DNA of 64,000 nt from Limnephilus marmoratus (GCA_917880885.1 OU862910.1:22952710-23016709); one strand, 5' to 3'; shown: positions 37,301 through 44,515, counted from the stretch's first letter. Numbers and translations: made by a program. Notes: generated from the letters alone by a model not told the origin.

Positions 37301-40300
37301 CATACGGTGTGTGCGGGAGGAGAAAGGCAGTTCCTTCTCCCCGCCTAAGCTTTTCTCTGTCACATGTATGTTTTACGCAACTTTCCCTTTTGCTTACAGT
37401 CGTTATAAAGTCAACACTTAAACCTTTCATATCAATAATAACAGCCACCAAGTGAACCATCGATTTTGATTTTAATGAAATAACTATTAAAATGCATTAT
37501 TTTCCGTTTCTGAAAACTAAATTTTTTTTATTTTTTTTTACGTTAACTCCACCCAGGAGGCCCTGAGGAAAATAATTTCCCTCAGGGCCTATGTCAAATA
37601 TCATACCTCTCATTATTAGCTAACTGATGGTTAGTGTTTTTTTAAGTGTGCATTAACCATTTTCCATTTTCTGTATATATACTGTGATTTTTATTTAAAG
37701 GAATTGGTGATATTGTGAAATTTTATACCTCAAAATGCCCAAAGGAAAGATTTTGCGCAGTCAAACTAGGAAAGCAATTTACAGCAATAATTAATGTACG
37801 CCCCCTGTGTGTGGGATTGACTTCTTTGTGAAGGCAATCTCAGGGATACATGTAGTGGAATAAAATTACTTGTCTATTGTGTTTTAACATTATGACAGTG
37901 GAGGTTATCCACCTCTTACCCGCCCTGGTATAAGTAACTGATGGTTACTCCTTCAAGGCTCTCGCAAGATTCTAATTTTTTTTTCTTAAACGAAGCTACA
38001 TTTACTTATTTTGAACGAATCTAGACCTCCAGTGTCCATGCATACGTTGTTAGTAAGCAGTATGCAAGTGCTTAACAGGAAAAACAAAATGCAAAAAATA
38101 GGTTAGTAAGACAAAGATAAATTAAACAGGGCAAAAGAAAAACTCATTCATGAGGCTCCATGAGACGGCATTGCATCTGTAAAAACTCGCAAGCACCTGC
38201 ATAAAATAGAGAACATAAGTAATACAATAAATCTCAAATCAATTGGCAAGTACCAACAAAAAATGTGAATGGCTTTCGGTCTGATCATAAACTACACTTA
38301 GCTTCCGTGTCCCTTAGCTAACCACTCAGTGAAGCCTCAAAGAATGTTAACTGAATAATTATGACATTATGACAGTAAATATCTAGAGAGTCACACGCGG
38401 CTGGCCTATACTGCAGTTATAAAGCTTCTGTGCACTCCCGGTCGACGGAGTGAACAGCAGCCTAGCGTTCGAAGGCACTCGGAAGTATTCGGCTATCTTC
38501 GTTTATTTATTTATTACATAAGATACATTTATACAGCAAAATAACCCATAATGGTAAACCCATCTATCAGAACACCCTACCATTACACATAGTACTGATA
38601 CTAAGGGACCTAGCTAAATCAAGACAGATTAAAACATCCCATAAAATAAAGAACATTTTATGTATTATATTGTAGCTAGTGGCCGCTACAAAAATAGCTT
38701 TCTTGTGGGGATTTGTCAAAACTGTTAATTATGGCCCACCTGCTTTTTCCTTTCTAATGTTGATTTTGCCTGAGAACAGTTTTTTTGTGCCTTTTGATAG
38801 TTGACTTCCTGCACATCCATATTTGTGGCCTTCCGGAACAATGTATATTTTTTCTTAGCATCAGAAGCGTGAAAGTTTCTAGCATCGTCTTGGTTCAGGA
38901 TACATATTGGATTGTCCACTTGAATGTCGTGAACTGAGCATATCATTGCAACATCGTCATATTTGGTTGATACAACATTTCCTAAAAGATTAAAAATAAT
39001 TAAAATTATAATTTTGTGAATTTAAATTCAAAGAACTATTACATATTTTATGTAAGTGACCATCTTACCAAATTCATTTTTAATTTTGTAAGTTGAGCCT
39101 CCAGAGGCATTCAGAGTCCTGACAATGGTTATTACGTCTCCGTACAAATCGTGCTTGTAGGAATTCCGACTACTGTTTTTAATTTTGATTTCAATGTGGG
39201 CAGCATTTGTGCCTTTCTTGACAAATTCTGAAATGATATTTTAGACCATCAGACATGAAACATAATGATCAACTGAATAATTTTAGATAAACACAGCAGA
39301 GTACAAAATACAAGGGGGTGTAAAATGACGCAAATTGCAATCGAGGACCGGTAAAAAAGAATCATTAAAATGCCTTTCGAAAAAACGCTGAAACGTCTGA
39401 AACGTTGGCATAAAAAGAGGAGAAGGCAGAACATAACTCACACAACAAAGCGCAAAAACATAAAACTTTCTTTGATTTCCAAAATAGTAATTAAACATTG
39501 GCTTGCAATCGGGTCCCATTACAAGTAAACATTAGCTTACAAGTAAACATTGGTAAAACTTAGCTTCCACAAATATTAAACAGTATCAAGGAACTGTCAT
39601 CGAATTTCTATTAAAGTTTTGAGAGATACAATGCCAGTGGTTGGACCCATCTGTTGAGTATAGTAATTATTGAATTCATTGAAAATTCACAAAAGCGTGG
39701 AAAAAAACTATTTCACCCCCATTCTAAAAGTTATTAAATAGTTTTTAAAAAATCTGAGGAATTTTGACAAATTAGTATTTTATCAAATGGAAAGACGGCT
39801 ATTTGAGTATTCAGAAAAATATAGCACATCATGTAAAGAGCAATCAGGATTCCGGAATAACAAATCTTGCAAAGCGGCATATAAGTTTATACATCACGTA
39901 ATAGGAAGTAACTCAATAATAACCTGCCACCTCGGAACAGGCTCAACCTACTCAGGTGGTTTATAGCAAAAAGGAAATTGATGGTTAATATAAAATTATT
40001 TAAAAAATTCCAATTTAAATATTTTAAAATTCCCACCGCACTCTCTGGTTACAGTCATAATCTTAGAGATTGGATTGTGTGCTAATAAATTTTATATAAT
40101 AAGTTAAAATTGATGAAATAGTTACATTCATGCAAAAGCGCAAGTCTAAAAAATTATGTAGATAAAAGAACTTCTAACTTGTTACATACTGCAGTACAGT
40201 TTTTGTCCAGTGTAATCTTCTCAATGGATTCTTCAGAAGACATAAATATCTTACCACTCAAGGAAGCTCCTCTATTCGTAACTGCTGCTCTACATCCCAG

Positions 40301-42744
40301 CCCCACGACCAGCGCGGTAAGGATGGCACTCTTTCCACTGCCATTACGACCCACAATGAAATTAATTCTCTTGTTGAACTTTATTTCAAGATTGTTATGG
40401 CAGAAAAAATTCCGAACGTGCATGCTAAGTATAGCACCATCGATTTCACCCTGAAAGTATAGAATTTTTTTTTTACATTGGCTCCATACAGGAGACCCTG
40501 GGGAAAATAATTCTGTGTTATCTTTGGAGATGATGTGTGGAGGGTCTTTTTAGGAAAGGAAGGAGAGGAAGTTCTGGAAAGGAAAAGGGTATTAGGGGTG
40601 GGTAGAAATCTGGGGGTCAGTGTATCCAGGAGTAACGGACGTATGAATCCATCCCTCCCACTGCGGTGCAAGGCGATGTTCCGAGAGAGTACAGCTGGAG
40701 AAGTCAATAGGACTCCCTCAATCATTCTCTCCTGATCTGGCCTGCCATGCAGCGGGAGGAATGCAGATCCTGCCAATGTTTGTTTTTTGCCAAAAACCAT
40801 GTTTTTACCGCGTTTTAAGTTGGGCACTTTAATTTGGAAGGTGAAAAAAAGTGCGGAAAGCAATAGAATTTTTTTTTGAATAATTTTAATTTTCAATGTC
40901 GTTAAATAAAATTTCACTTCGCGAACCGATACTACGACAGCCCGTCCGCTGCCGCCCGCCATTTTGTCACTGTTATGTTGGTATCCCTGACCTGATACAA
41001 ACAAGAGCCTAGATACGATTGTAGCCGACTTCGTGGGATACATAATAAGGCGCGTAATTATGAAATTTGTCTAGCAGGCTTGTGTATGTTATCTTTACTT
41101 TAAAAAACAGCCTACGTTTTTAAATGGTTTGTCTGGCAAAACAGGGTTTGTCTAACGGGATTGGGTATGTTATCTTTACTTTAAAAAACAGCCTACATTT
41201 TTGAATGGTTTGTTTGGCTACGCAGGGTTTGTGTAGCGGGCTTGTGTATGTTATCTTTACTTTAAAAAACAGCCTACGTTTTTGAATGGTTTGTTTGGCT
41301 ACACAGGGTTTGTGTAGCGGGCTTGTGTATATTATCTTTATTTTAAAAAACATCCCAGGATTTGAATGGTTTGTCTCCATTCCAGTACCTGATTAGAGGT
41401 TCGTTAACATTATATTATTAATTCTGTTTTTCATAATTACGCGCCTTATTATGTATCCCACGAAGTCGGCTACAATCGTATCTAGCTCTTGTTTATATCA
41501 GGTCAGGGATACCAACATAACAGTGACAAAATGGCGGGCGGCAGCGGGCGGGCTGTCGTAGTATCGGTTCGCATGCAAGTGAAATTTTATTTATACTTTG
41601 AACGGCTGTATCTCCCTGAATTTAGCCGAGCGCGCCTTCATTTTTTGGTAATTATCGGTTCGGACTGGCCACGCTTATTACAAATAATTTTTAGAAAAAA
41701 ACTTTAGATTCGCCTTAATTACTATAAAAGGAAACTTTTTGGCTTTGGGGCGGCGGAAAATAATGCATTTTAATTTTCAATTGCATAAAACCAAAATTCA
41801 CTTCGCGAACCGACGCAGCGAAAATCCGCGGCCGTAGCTGTCACTGTTATGGACTGTAGCCGACTTCGTGGGATACCTACATGAAATACCGCGAATCACA
41901 AACCATGTTACACAAACCTAGCGTAGCCGCTAAACCACTTGAAAACTGGGATGTTTTTCTTGCGTTGACGCGAGTAGGCGTTATAAAGGGGCACATTCTT
42001 TCGTATCACAAACCATGTTACACAAACAAGCCCGCTAGACAAATTTCATAATTACGCGCCTTATCCCACGAAGTCGGCTACAGTCGTATTAGCTCTTGTT
42101 AATTTATCAAGGATACCAACATAACAGTGACAGCTACGGCCGCGGATTTTCAATGGGTCGGTTCGCGAAGTGAATTTTGGTTTTATGCAATTGAAAATTA
42201 TAATGCATTATTTTCCACCGCCCCAAAGCCAAAAAGTTTCCTTTTATAGTAATTAAGGCGAATCTAAAGTTTTTTTCTAAAAATTATTCGTAATAAGCGT
42301 GGCCAGTCCGAACCGATATTTACCCATTTTTTTTTATTCAGCTTCTCCACACTTTTCTCATCTAGAAAGTGCCTTTTTATTAAATTTCCAGACTTTGGCA
42401 GGATCTGCATTTCACCCGAAAAATATCATATTTTTAAGTCGAACTTTTGGGCAGCATTATTATATTTACACTTTATTATGTTAGCATGATATTATAAATG
42501 CAGGTGACACCAGCTGACAATCCCGATATTCAAGAGTTCGGGAGTCAATCAGCTCATTTCAAACCTCAAAACATTGCGCTTATCTTAACCTATTGCAGTT
42601 ACCTACTGACAATAAAGATTATTTAATAAAAGTTTTAAATATTTTTTCAGTAAACAAATCATATTTTGATTATAAACATTGTGATGTTATGAAACTTACG
42701 GCATCACCTCGAAGAGGATTTAGTTCACTATCATCGGTCATCAT
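13194..42744 (-). CDS. SMC6: SMC6, DNA-repair ATPase of the SMC5/6 complex (17 exons)
   Basis: Structural maintenance of chromosomes protein 6. With SMC5 it forms the ATPase core of the SMC5/6 complex, a nuclear complex that embraces DNA for recombination repair and replication-fork stability. Exons, 5' to 3': 42744-42700, 40450-40255, 39227-39069, 38981-38740, 37138-36888, 36209-36012, 35826-35633, 35537-35391, 33244-32918, 32562-32397, 23240-23021, 21266-21105, 19965-19778, 18576-18408, 14917-14807, 13931-13731, 13330-13194. All phases agree and all introns are GT-AG. The product is about 1036 residues, against about 1100 for the human protein. Walker A GRNGSGKS is at residues 49-56, the Q-loop Q near 164, the N coiled coil about 190-470, the hinge about 470-640, the C coiled coil about 640-890, the ABC signature SLSGGERS at 957-964 and Walker B FYFLDEFD at 982-989. 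The extreme C terminus is uncertain. Identity is secure from the head motifs plus the hinge block NYRSYGG / RFLQVST. Confidence 0.93.
13731..13931 (-). CDS. SMC6: SMC6 exon 16 (ABC signature and Walker B)
   Basis: Sixty-seven codons holding STRSLSGGERSYATVAF (signature motif) and PFYFLDEFDVFM (Walker B with catalytic glutamate). This is the most conserved part of the protein and settles the family. Confidence 0.97.
14077..14483. mobile_element. hAT MITE, 407 bp, 8-bp duplication GGTTAGGT
   Basis: Ends CAGTGATTCGCAACG and GTTAAGAAACACTG, with GGTTAGGT on each side (14069-14076 and 14484-14491). G-rich subterminal blocks (GGGGGCG) face each other. It lies in SMC6 intron 15. Confidence 0.85.
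14807..14917 (-). CDS. SMC6: SMC6 exon 15 (C-terminal head)
   Basis: Thirty-seven codons. LEKAVVFHWNSAIQLQ and YCFQAILKMRGYM match the F...L..RGY.G block before the signature motif of SMC6. The next exon supplies the G.I.ID strand. Confidence 0.92.
15146..16199. repeat. Long inverted repeat, arms about 315 bp, near-perfect
   Basis: 15146-15460 and 15889-16199 are inverted copies with very few differences. Each arm joins a scrap of Penelope-type repeat (CATAACACCCC, GGCTAAAGAAGG) to an A-tailed repeat fragment, a T run, and the 3' end of another A-tailed repeat. The spacer (15461-15888) is itself made of two opposed A-tailed copies. The near-identity points to a recent event or ongoing gene conversion. 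Confidence 0.85.
15403..15935. repeat. Two opposed A-tailed repeat copies (copies 2 and 3)
   Basis: A minus-strand copy (3' end at the T run, 15403 to about 15617) runs into a plus-strand copy (about 15602 to 15935, ending GAGCTCATG and A run) that has an internal deletion after the TTGGAGGCGGATG block. Short flanking scraps of the same family form the ends of the long inverted repeat. Confidence 0.6.
16159..16296. repeat. Inverted pair of Penelope-type terminal repeat pieces
   Basis: The outer ends GGGGTGTTATG and CATAACACCCC, followed inward by CTACCTCCTT and GGCTAAAG, match the repeat at 50393-50480 that carries a complete hammerhead core. Here the two halves face each other, and only the 3' half of the ribozyme (GTCCGAAAC) remains. 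First sight suggests a MITE, but a head-to-head fusion of two terminal repeats fits better. Confidence 0.5.
16400..18407. other. SMC6 intron 14 distal part, nothing recognised
   Basis: No coding frame, RNA gene or repeat ends were seen over this stretch. Base composition rises in G and C around 16840-17060 and 17500-17720 without an evident cause. Confidence 0.4.
18408..18576 (-). CDS. SMC6: SMC6 exon 14 (C coiled coil)
   Basis: Residues 832-888, QMTVIIAELKKVKVKLES to SQLSSLIVK. The last stretch of coil before the C-terminal head. Confidence 0.87.
18577..19777. other. SMC6 intron 13, nothing recognised
   Basis: Ordinary AT-rich intron. A block near 19540-19670 (AAATATGGG, GGTGAATTCAATGGCT, GGAGATATGATTTTT) is repeated from 3235-3340, so a diverged dispersed repeat is present. 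Confidence 0.4.
19778..19965 (-). CDS. SMC6: SMC6 exon 13 (C coiled coil)
   Basis: Residues 770-832, DDLTQEQLKLERNTAEIN to KAGQLCQRMDNTR. The ending resembles the conserved CP/R block of the SMC6 C coil. The donor is GTATGT. Confidence 0.87.
20025..20909. mobile_element. Tc1/mariner-type non-autonomous element, 885 bp
   Basis: Terminal inverted repeats of about 70 bp start TACAGGGTGTCCGGTGGTAA and include AAAGTGCATTAACTT and GGAGGTGATTCTACATGATG. TA precedes the left end, and the right flank is degraded (TT). The interior has no transposase frame. In SMC6 intron 12. Confidence 0.75.
21105..21266 (-). CDS. SMC6: SMC6 exon 12 (C coiled coil)
   Basis: Fifty-four codons, TEELNQAREKLSVLQKDD to KEEKDTLHTTLY, strictly charged helix. 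Phase 0 at both borders. Confidence 0.88.
21397..21620 (-). repeat. Dispersed A-tailed repeat, copy 4 (truncated)
   Basis: Carries the GGCCTATGTC, TGTGTGGAGGG, GGTGGGTAGGAATCTGGG and CCCATGAACCCGGGCAC blocks in the family order, with an internal deletion shared with copy 3 (both jump from the GTATGTCC block to the GGCGG block). Confidence 0.6.
22340..23012. mobile_element. hAT-type element ends (degenerate)
   Basis: Two similar right ends lie in the same orientation: CGGGCCGCAGTTTGCTCATCACTG ends at about 22540 (its last 20 bases are the informative part) and GGTTGCGCATCACTG at about 23009. Both read as CAGTGATG.GCAA on the opposite strand, as in hAT ends. Matching left ends and target duplications were not found with confidence. 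Confidence 0.4.
23021..23240 (-). CDS. SMC6: SMC6 exon 11 (C coiled coil)
   Basis: Residues 642-715, QLQTELKSTGEELAEAEA through LEGKLSTLESSLRDME. Coiled coil that runs back from hinge to head. It completes the split codon left by exon 10 across a 9.2-kb intron. Confidence 0.88.
23516..24238 (-). mobile_element. Helitron-like element, copy 2
   Basis: On the minus strand it begins TCCATTCTAATATTATAAA directly after an A and ends GGGTACCAGCTAG, fitting the TC...CTAG rule of Helitrons. It shares the GCATGC / CAGCGAGTAACA / AATTCTTTCAC blocks with the element at 7830-8854. A Tc1/mariner-type MITE interrupts it. In SMC6 intron 10. Confidence 0.7.
23725..24108. mobile_element. Tc1/mariner-type MITE, copy 2
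   Basis: A 384-bp copy of the 2808-3196 element with TA on both sides (23723-23724, 24109-24110). The Helitron copy at 7830-8854 shows the uninterrupted site around 8704-8712 (TTATATACAGCC), so the insertion can be read directly. Confidence 0.82.
24239..24617. other. Left flank of the piggyBac insertion
   Basis: No gene called. A stretch at 24470-24505 (ATTATAATCAGTAGGTGGCT) resembles the reverse complement of 32295-32330, just outside the right arm of the Penelope-like element. This hints that the piggyBac landed in, or beside, the left arm of that element. Confidence 0.35.
25030..25569 (+). pseudogene. Tc1/mariner (DDE_3-like) transposase remnant: HTH and C-terminal helix
   Basis: Exon ATGAATG (25030-25036) is followed by a GT...AG intron to 25361. 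The spliced frame reads MNGKSETTVRQIVKEGEKA then FETPGKRK, the recognition helix and SPGKK/R linker found at the start of many insect DDE_3 transposases. Directly after comes SADDWKNCCKHLMKIEAEYY, typical of the extreme C terminus of the same proteins (W..C.H....E.EY). The catalytic core between them is gone. Recognition is from memory of the family pattern, so moderate confidence. Confidence 0.55.
26050..27120 (+). repeat. About 255-bp tandem array, four units
   Basis: Four diverged units each start near ATTTTATTTATTGAAAGAAT (about 26070, 26338, 26590, 26845), then GTAGATAGTA, a TATTACAAACCAAAC block, AACAATAATACAATCA, and CTATTGAGATC with AAAATTTTATAAAAA. Unit lengths vary by small indels. 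No coding frame. Confidence 0.8.
27151..29074 (-). pseudogene. DUF7869-like transposon protein, several frameshifts
   Basis: Minus strand, about 590 codons spread over adjacent frames. Order: acidic N-terminal region (29074-28763); RKIKETPCNHHGLN with FNYFWSLSTWEAEKAYIF (28770-28450); a block matching VC.EFF..TL.I (28466-28263); KVLSHYCRSTSLRTYVED (28266-28072); EYQIHINKKNEARDAK in another frame (about 27960); then VVTMDLQSTQLCPKL, FWYEGDGGVSANEF and ITLISDGCAHQKQK (27900-27626), and a C-terminal domain (27588-27151). The SHYCR block, the DLQ strand and the SDGC..Q motif are characteristic of proteins with a DUF7869 domain, abundant in arthropod genomes and probably RNase H-like. At least four frame breaks make it a pseudogene. 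Confidence 0.68.
29527..29653 (+). pseudogene. Tc1/mariner transposase remnant: acidic C terminus
   Basis: Plus-strand frame QRRYDDIDELRLDEDTEEEE continuing to a final SGVELIDLNF and stop. An acidic tail ending SGVE..D fits the C terminus of the transposase whose other remnant stops at 25569. The DUF7869-type element lies between them. Confidence 0.45.
30134..30821 (+). pseudogene. piggyBac transposase with catalytic core deleted
   Basis: The start is MASRRML at 30134, then a one-base shift near 30160, an in-frame TAG near 30227, then SDDDVYGDTDDEYIDEVID and SGSTSAINIVR, which form the acidic N-terminal domain. It then jumps straight to SINIIYTHNDLSKHEKAL and REYMKKLSTELS, which belong near the C-terminal end of the catalytic domain, so the DDD core is missing. 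After another stop (30599) follows the cysteine-rich domain CCLCIIKKERMSKMKCTQC with CGEH, a zinc-binding module that contacts the element ends. A 5' leader intron (30070 GTAAGT to about 30118 TTTAG) is visible. Cannot transpose on its own. Confidence 0.83.
31279..31335 (-). ncRNA. Hammerhead ribozyme motif, left arm (reverse)
   Basis: On the minus strand the core CTGATGA is followed by stem II GCTAC-GGTT-GTAGC, then GAAAC, a minimal stem III (CCGGTC) and stem I (TGCC pairing with GGCA, then a bulge and TTATAC pairing with GTATAA-like bases). All invariant core bases are present. It mirrors the right-arm copy. Confidence 0.75.
31573..32068 (+). CDS. Penelope-type GIY-YIG endonuclease (3' part of ORF)
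   Basis: The continuous frame can be followed from about 31573 (FKKSVKNLPSEIKPAFYTNN) through a methionine at 31649 to a stop at 32068. The GIY motif (SGIYSLQCS) lies 14 codons after that methionine and YIG (FYIGKTACN) 13 codons later, followed by the conserved arginine and histidine of R.KEH. The short linker before GIY, ending in NNNIGKLL.NGKDK, matches the region between reverse transcriptase and endonuclease in Penelope-like proteins. The reverse transcriptase is absent, so this is a truncated element. The endonuclease domain itself has no stop. Confidence 0.82.
32135..32191 (+). ncRNA. Hammerhead ribozyme motif, right arm (forward)
   Basis: CTGATGA at 32145-32151, stem II GCTAC/GTAGC (32153-32157 and 32162-32166) closed by GGTT, GAAAC at 32167-32171, a minimal stem III ending GGTC with the predicted cut after C32177, and stem I TGCC/GGCA plus TTATAC/GTATAA separated by a four-base bulge. 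This is the layout reported for Penelope-type hammerheads, where the short stem III favours action as a dimer. Confidence 0.83.
32397..32562 (-). CDS. SMC6: SMC6 exon 10 (hinge)
   Basis: Residues 587-642. PVNCAKIVTLDQTEFYPTP, NYRSYGG and RFLQVST close the hinge fold. The donor GTAGAT lies where a stop codon would appear if the intron were retained. The next intron is 9.2 kb and holds the nested transposons. Confidence 0.93.
32918..33244 (-). CDS. SMC6: SMC6 exon 9 (hinge)
   Basis: Residues 478-587. SYLKVRDKKWSSALEHIIG and FCVNNEQDSRNLFNIM match the SMC6 pre-hinge and hinge, which mediates dimerisation with the SMC5 hinge. It also carries DDPIVANFLIDN. Confidence 0.94.
33245..35390. other. 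SMC6 intron 8, no gene
   Basis: A 23-base hairpin lies at 33551-33573 (CTGTCAGAC / GTCTGACAG). Between 34133 and 34620 there is a diverged inverted pair built on AACTGGTTGGCAACTC and a direct repeat of ACAGGAGACCCA..TTGTCCC (34546 and 34590), probably a decayed mobile element. Confidence 0.4.
35391..35537 (-). CDS. SMC6: SMC6 exon 8 (end of coil, entry to hinge)
   Basis: Residues 429-478. NLAVYGKNMTDLVAAV and FSEMPRGPIG are the conserved SMC6 block (a phenylalanine or tyrosine-GPIG motif) just before the hinge. Confidence 0.93.
35633..35826 (-). CDS. SMC6: SMC6 exon 7 (N coiled coil)
   Basis: Residues 364-429, NVNLAEQRNSIMSKISET to RDNFQNSL. Coiled coil leading toward the hinge. The acceptor is TTACAG and the donor GTAACC. 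Confidence 0.88.
36012..36209 (-). CDS. SMC6: SMC6 exon 6 (N coiled coil)
   Basis: Residues 298-364, TINKKLQEVAVESASKD onward, with KWKTCHHELKRKKEQI. Almost entirely charged coiled coil. It enters with one base to complete the split codon and leaves in phase 2. Confidence 0.88.
36210..36887. other. SMC6 intron 5, nothing recognised
   Basis: AT-rich intron without repeat ends or frames I can support. Confidence 0.4.
36888..37138 (-). CDS. SMC6: SMC6 exon 5 (N coiled coil)
   Basis: Residues 215-298, heptad-rich helix including LERELQQLKLKFDEM and EYHWSEITELE. The HW..I.E.E pattern corresponds to the conserved tryptophan block of the SMC6 N coil. Confidence 0.9.
37547..37605 (-). repeat. Dispersed A-tailed repeat, 3' end fragment (copy 5)
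   Basis: Only the last 60 bases of the family: T run, CTCCACCCAGGAGGCCCTGA and GGGCCTATGTC. A truncation that keeps the A-tailed end is typical of target-primed retroposition. Confidence 0.55.
37606..38739. other. SMC6 intron 4 remainder
   Basis: No gene. The stretch 38380-38510 is relatively GC-rich (GGTCGACGGAGTGAACAGC) and could be part of a mobile element, but I see no ends. Confidence 0.35.
38740..38981 (-). CDS. SMC6: SMC6 exon 4 (Q-loop, start of coiled coil)
   Basis: Residues 134-214. It has NPICILNQDDARNF, with the Q-loop glutamine, then KKKYTLFRKATNM and a charged helix ending STLERKKQ. This is the usual head-to-coil transition. The donor is GTGGGC, weaker than its neighbours. Confidence 0.92.
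39069..39227 (-). CDS. SMC6: SMC6 exon 3
   Basis: Residues 81-134. EFVKKGTNAAHIEIKIKN continues the N-terminal head, as in other SMC6 proteins (the FVK.G...A.I.I pattern), then a strand ending TYKIKNEFG. Phase 1 on both sides. Confidence 0.92.
40255..40450 (-). CDS. SMC6: SMC6 exon 2 (Walker A head)
   Basis: Encodes residues 16-81. It begins GEIDGAILSMHVRNFFCH and carries the ATP-binding P-loop GRNGSGKS followed by AILTALVVGLG. The acceptor is TTTCAG and the donor GTAAGA, ending in phase 1. Confidence 0.95.
40471..40765 (-). repeat. Dispersed A-tailed repeat, copy 6
   Basis: The 3' two-thirds of the family, from the T run and GGCTCCATACAGGAGACCC to the CTGGCCTGCCATGCAGC block. It keeps the ATCCATCCCTCCCACTGC middle segment that copies 3 and 4 lack. 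Confidence 0.65.
41090..41385. repeat. About 81-bp tandem array, 3.5 units
   Basis: Units repeat GTGTATGTTATCTTTACTTT, then AAAAAACAGCCTACGTTTTT, then GAATGGTTTGTTTGGCTAC and CAGGGTTTGT. A spacing divisible by three leaves an open minus-strand frame that is not a gene. Confidence 0.85.
41895..42030 (+). repeat. Single copy of the 94-bp module
   Basis: Matches the tandem module at 11975-12187 over CACAAACCATGTTACACAAA, GCGTAGCCGCTAAA, ACTTGAAAAC.GGGATGTTTT, GACGCGAG.AGGCG and TATAAAGGGGCAC. It stands in the loop of a foldback whose arms are unrelated to those of the first one. Confidence 0.8.
42700..42744 (-). CDS. SMC6: SMC6 exon 1
   Basis: Fifteen codons, MMTDDSELNPLRGDA, then donor GTAAGT. 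The two adjacent ATG codons give alternative starts one residue apart. Found by working upstream from the Walker A exon: phase 0 fits exactly. The assignment is an inference, since this short N-terminal end is not conserved. Confidence 0.7.
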
Positions 42745-43039
42745 TTTGTAGATAAACCCCGACGGATTTACTTAGAATATTAATATAAAAAACCAATATA
42801 AAATAATAATATTCAAACGACAGCCAAACAAGAAATCAAGATGAAATCCTCATTTATGATAAAAAAACCATAAATAAACCAATCCATCAAAACGATCAAA
42901 ACTTCAAAACCGACAACCAGTAAACCATAAACAACAAAACAAAAATGAGCACCACAAACCACCCGAAAACAACAAACCACAGATATATCTATTTACACAA
43001 CAGTGATGCCATATACAAATGTAAAAAAAAAATGTGTGC

Positions 43040-43720
43040 AGTTCACACGCAGTAGAAATGAAATCTTCAGAAAACTAAAGTAGACAAGAGTAGGAAGGCT
43101 ACAAAGCACTGCACAAGGAAGAGACCGATTATTCTATCTCATACTCTCGCAGGCTAAATCCTATGTATGTATTTGTCTCTTGTTAGTATCGCTTCATCGA
43201 GTTTGAAATCACAACGGTGATAAAGAAGTTTTCACTTCAAAATCAGAGTGTACAATTAACATGCGGTAGAAGCAGTGGCGTAACAAGGGGGGGCGTCACC
43301 TGACGAGGGGTGACACCCGACCGTGGAAAAAAAAACAAATAATAGCAGGCATCGCGGTGAGTCAGGCCATATACAGGAACGCAGTAGAGCCAATACCTGC
43401 ATCAACTAGTCCTTGATGGTATTCCATTTCGCCCCACCCCATTCCAATATACCTCACAGATGTTAGAACCCATCCCGCCCTATATCCGCCCCGGGTGCCA
43501 CTCATGGTAGCTACGCCACTGGGTAGAAGTATACAAAAGTGTAAGGGCTACGAAGCTTCGCGCAAAGAGTAGACCGACTATACTATGTAATTTTCTTGCT
43601 TGCTACATCCTGTAGATGTACCTATGTGTTTGTTTCTTTTTTTATGTCGCTATTTTTAATTTCATCGAGTTTCAAATCACAACGGTTCTAAAAAAGTTTT
43701 CACTTCAAAAACCATTTTCC
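43040..43720 (+). repeat. Tandem-duplicated block (GAAGTTTTCACTTCAAAA family)
   Basis: Two units, about 43040-43255 and 43256-43720, share GCAGTAGAA, GAGACCGA.TAT.CTAT, GTATTTGTCTCTT, TCATCGAGTTT.AAATCACAA and AAGTTTTCACTTCAAAA. The second is interrupted by a hAT MITE. A third member lies at 62180-62640. Confidence 0.65.
43273..43521. mobile_element. hAT MITE, 249 bp, 8-bp duplication GGTAGAAG
   Basis: Ends CAGTGGCGTAACAAG and GTAGCTACGCCACTG, with GGTAGAAG on both sides (43265-43272 and 43522-43529). The duplication is perfect, which suggests a fairly recent insertion. Confidence 0.88.
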
Positions 43721-43778
43721 AGTTTTGTTAGCGTAAGCTTTTTATTGAGAAATCAAGTAAGAAAACAACTGTACCTTA

Positions 43779-44515
43779 AGGCCCTGATCGACGGGCGAGT
43801 AAAACCGCGGTCTTATGGCTCGTCGGTAAAGCTCGCCGGTGTATCATTGCAAAACCGCGGTTTTGTGAGTTGACGAGCCTGGCTCGTGGCTCGTCATGTT
43901 TGCTTGATTTTTTACTCGGCTCGTCGTTCAAAACTGCGTGTCGATTACGGCCGGCGAGCCAAGCCGCCAGTTATCGGCGACAGCGCTAGAGGACGGATGT
44001 CGCATAATAATGAATTTGTGAATTCACAGTCACGATTTCATCGTAGAATTCATAAATGGCTTCCGAGAGTGTCCCTGTTTATGGCAAATTAAATCAAGCG
44101 AATACAAAACCAAGGGAAATCGGCTTGCAGCGTACAATAAACTCGTGAATATTACAAAAAAATTTGAACCGAACTCGGATGTAGGTAGCCGGTGTTAAGA
44201 AAAAAATTCAGTCTTTGCTTAATGCACTGTAAATAGCTCTGCATGTCTCTGGAATAATTCTTCCCAAAGTTTGCCTAGATATTAAAGTAGAATACTGCAG
44301 ACTGATTTGGGTTTTACCTCCTACCAGGTATCTCATTGTAGCAATCAAACGTTAGCTCACAAAACCGCGGTTTTGCAATGATACACCGGCAAGCTTTACC
44401 GACGAGCCACAAGACCGCGGTTTTACTCGCCCGTCGATCAGCACCAACGAGCCGCGAGTAAAACCGACGGTTTCTAAAACTGCGGTATAGGCTCGTACGT
44501 CGATTACCCACTTTA
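43779..44515. mobile_element. Inverted-repeat element with GC-rich ends
   Basis: About 110-bp inverted ends run GATCGACGGGCGAGTAAAAC, GTATCATTGCAAAACCGCGG on the left and their complements at 44344-44445. The 44446-44515 stretch looks like part of another related end (GGCTCGTACGTCGATTACCC). No transposase frame and no clear target duplication. Confidence 0.65.

Larger units (their letters stand above)
40880..42300. mobile_element. Compound foldback region, two nested inverted pairs
   Basis: Four copies of one arm occur: 40880-41085 (reverse), 41415-41600 (forward), about 41720-41880 (reverse) and 42040-42290 (forward). The arm includes CACTTCGCGAACCGA, GTCACTGTTATG, GCCGACTTCGTGGGATAC and GGCGCGTAATTATGAAA. 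The first pair encloses a tandem array (41090-41385), the second the 94-bp module also found in the foldback at 11466-12718. It fills SMC6 intron 1. Confidence 0.82.

Noticed and set aside
40381..41043. 220-codon minus-strand frame overlapping the Walker A exon of SMC6
   Set aside because: It joins an A-tailed repeat to a foldback arm and is out of frame with SMC6.
41120..41380. 86-codon minus-strand frame with internal repeats
   Set aside because: It follows an 81-bp tandem array, so the open frame is expected by chance.
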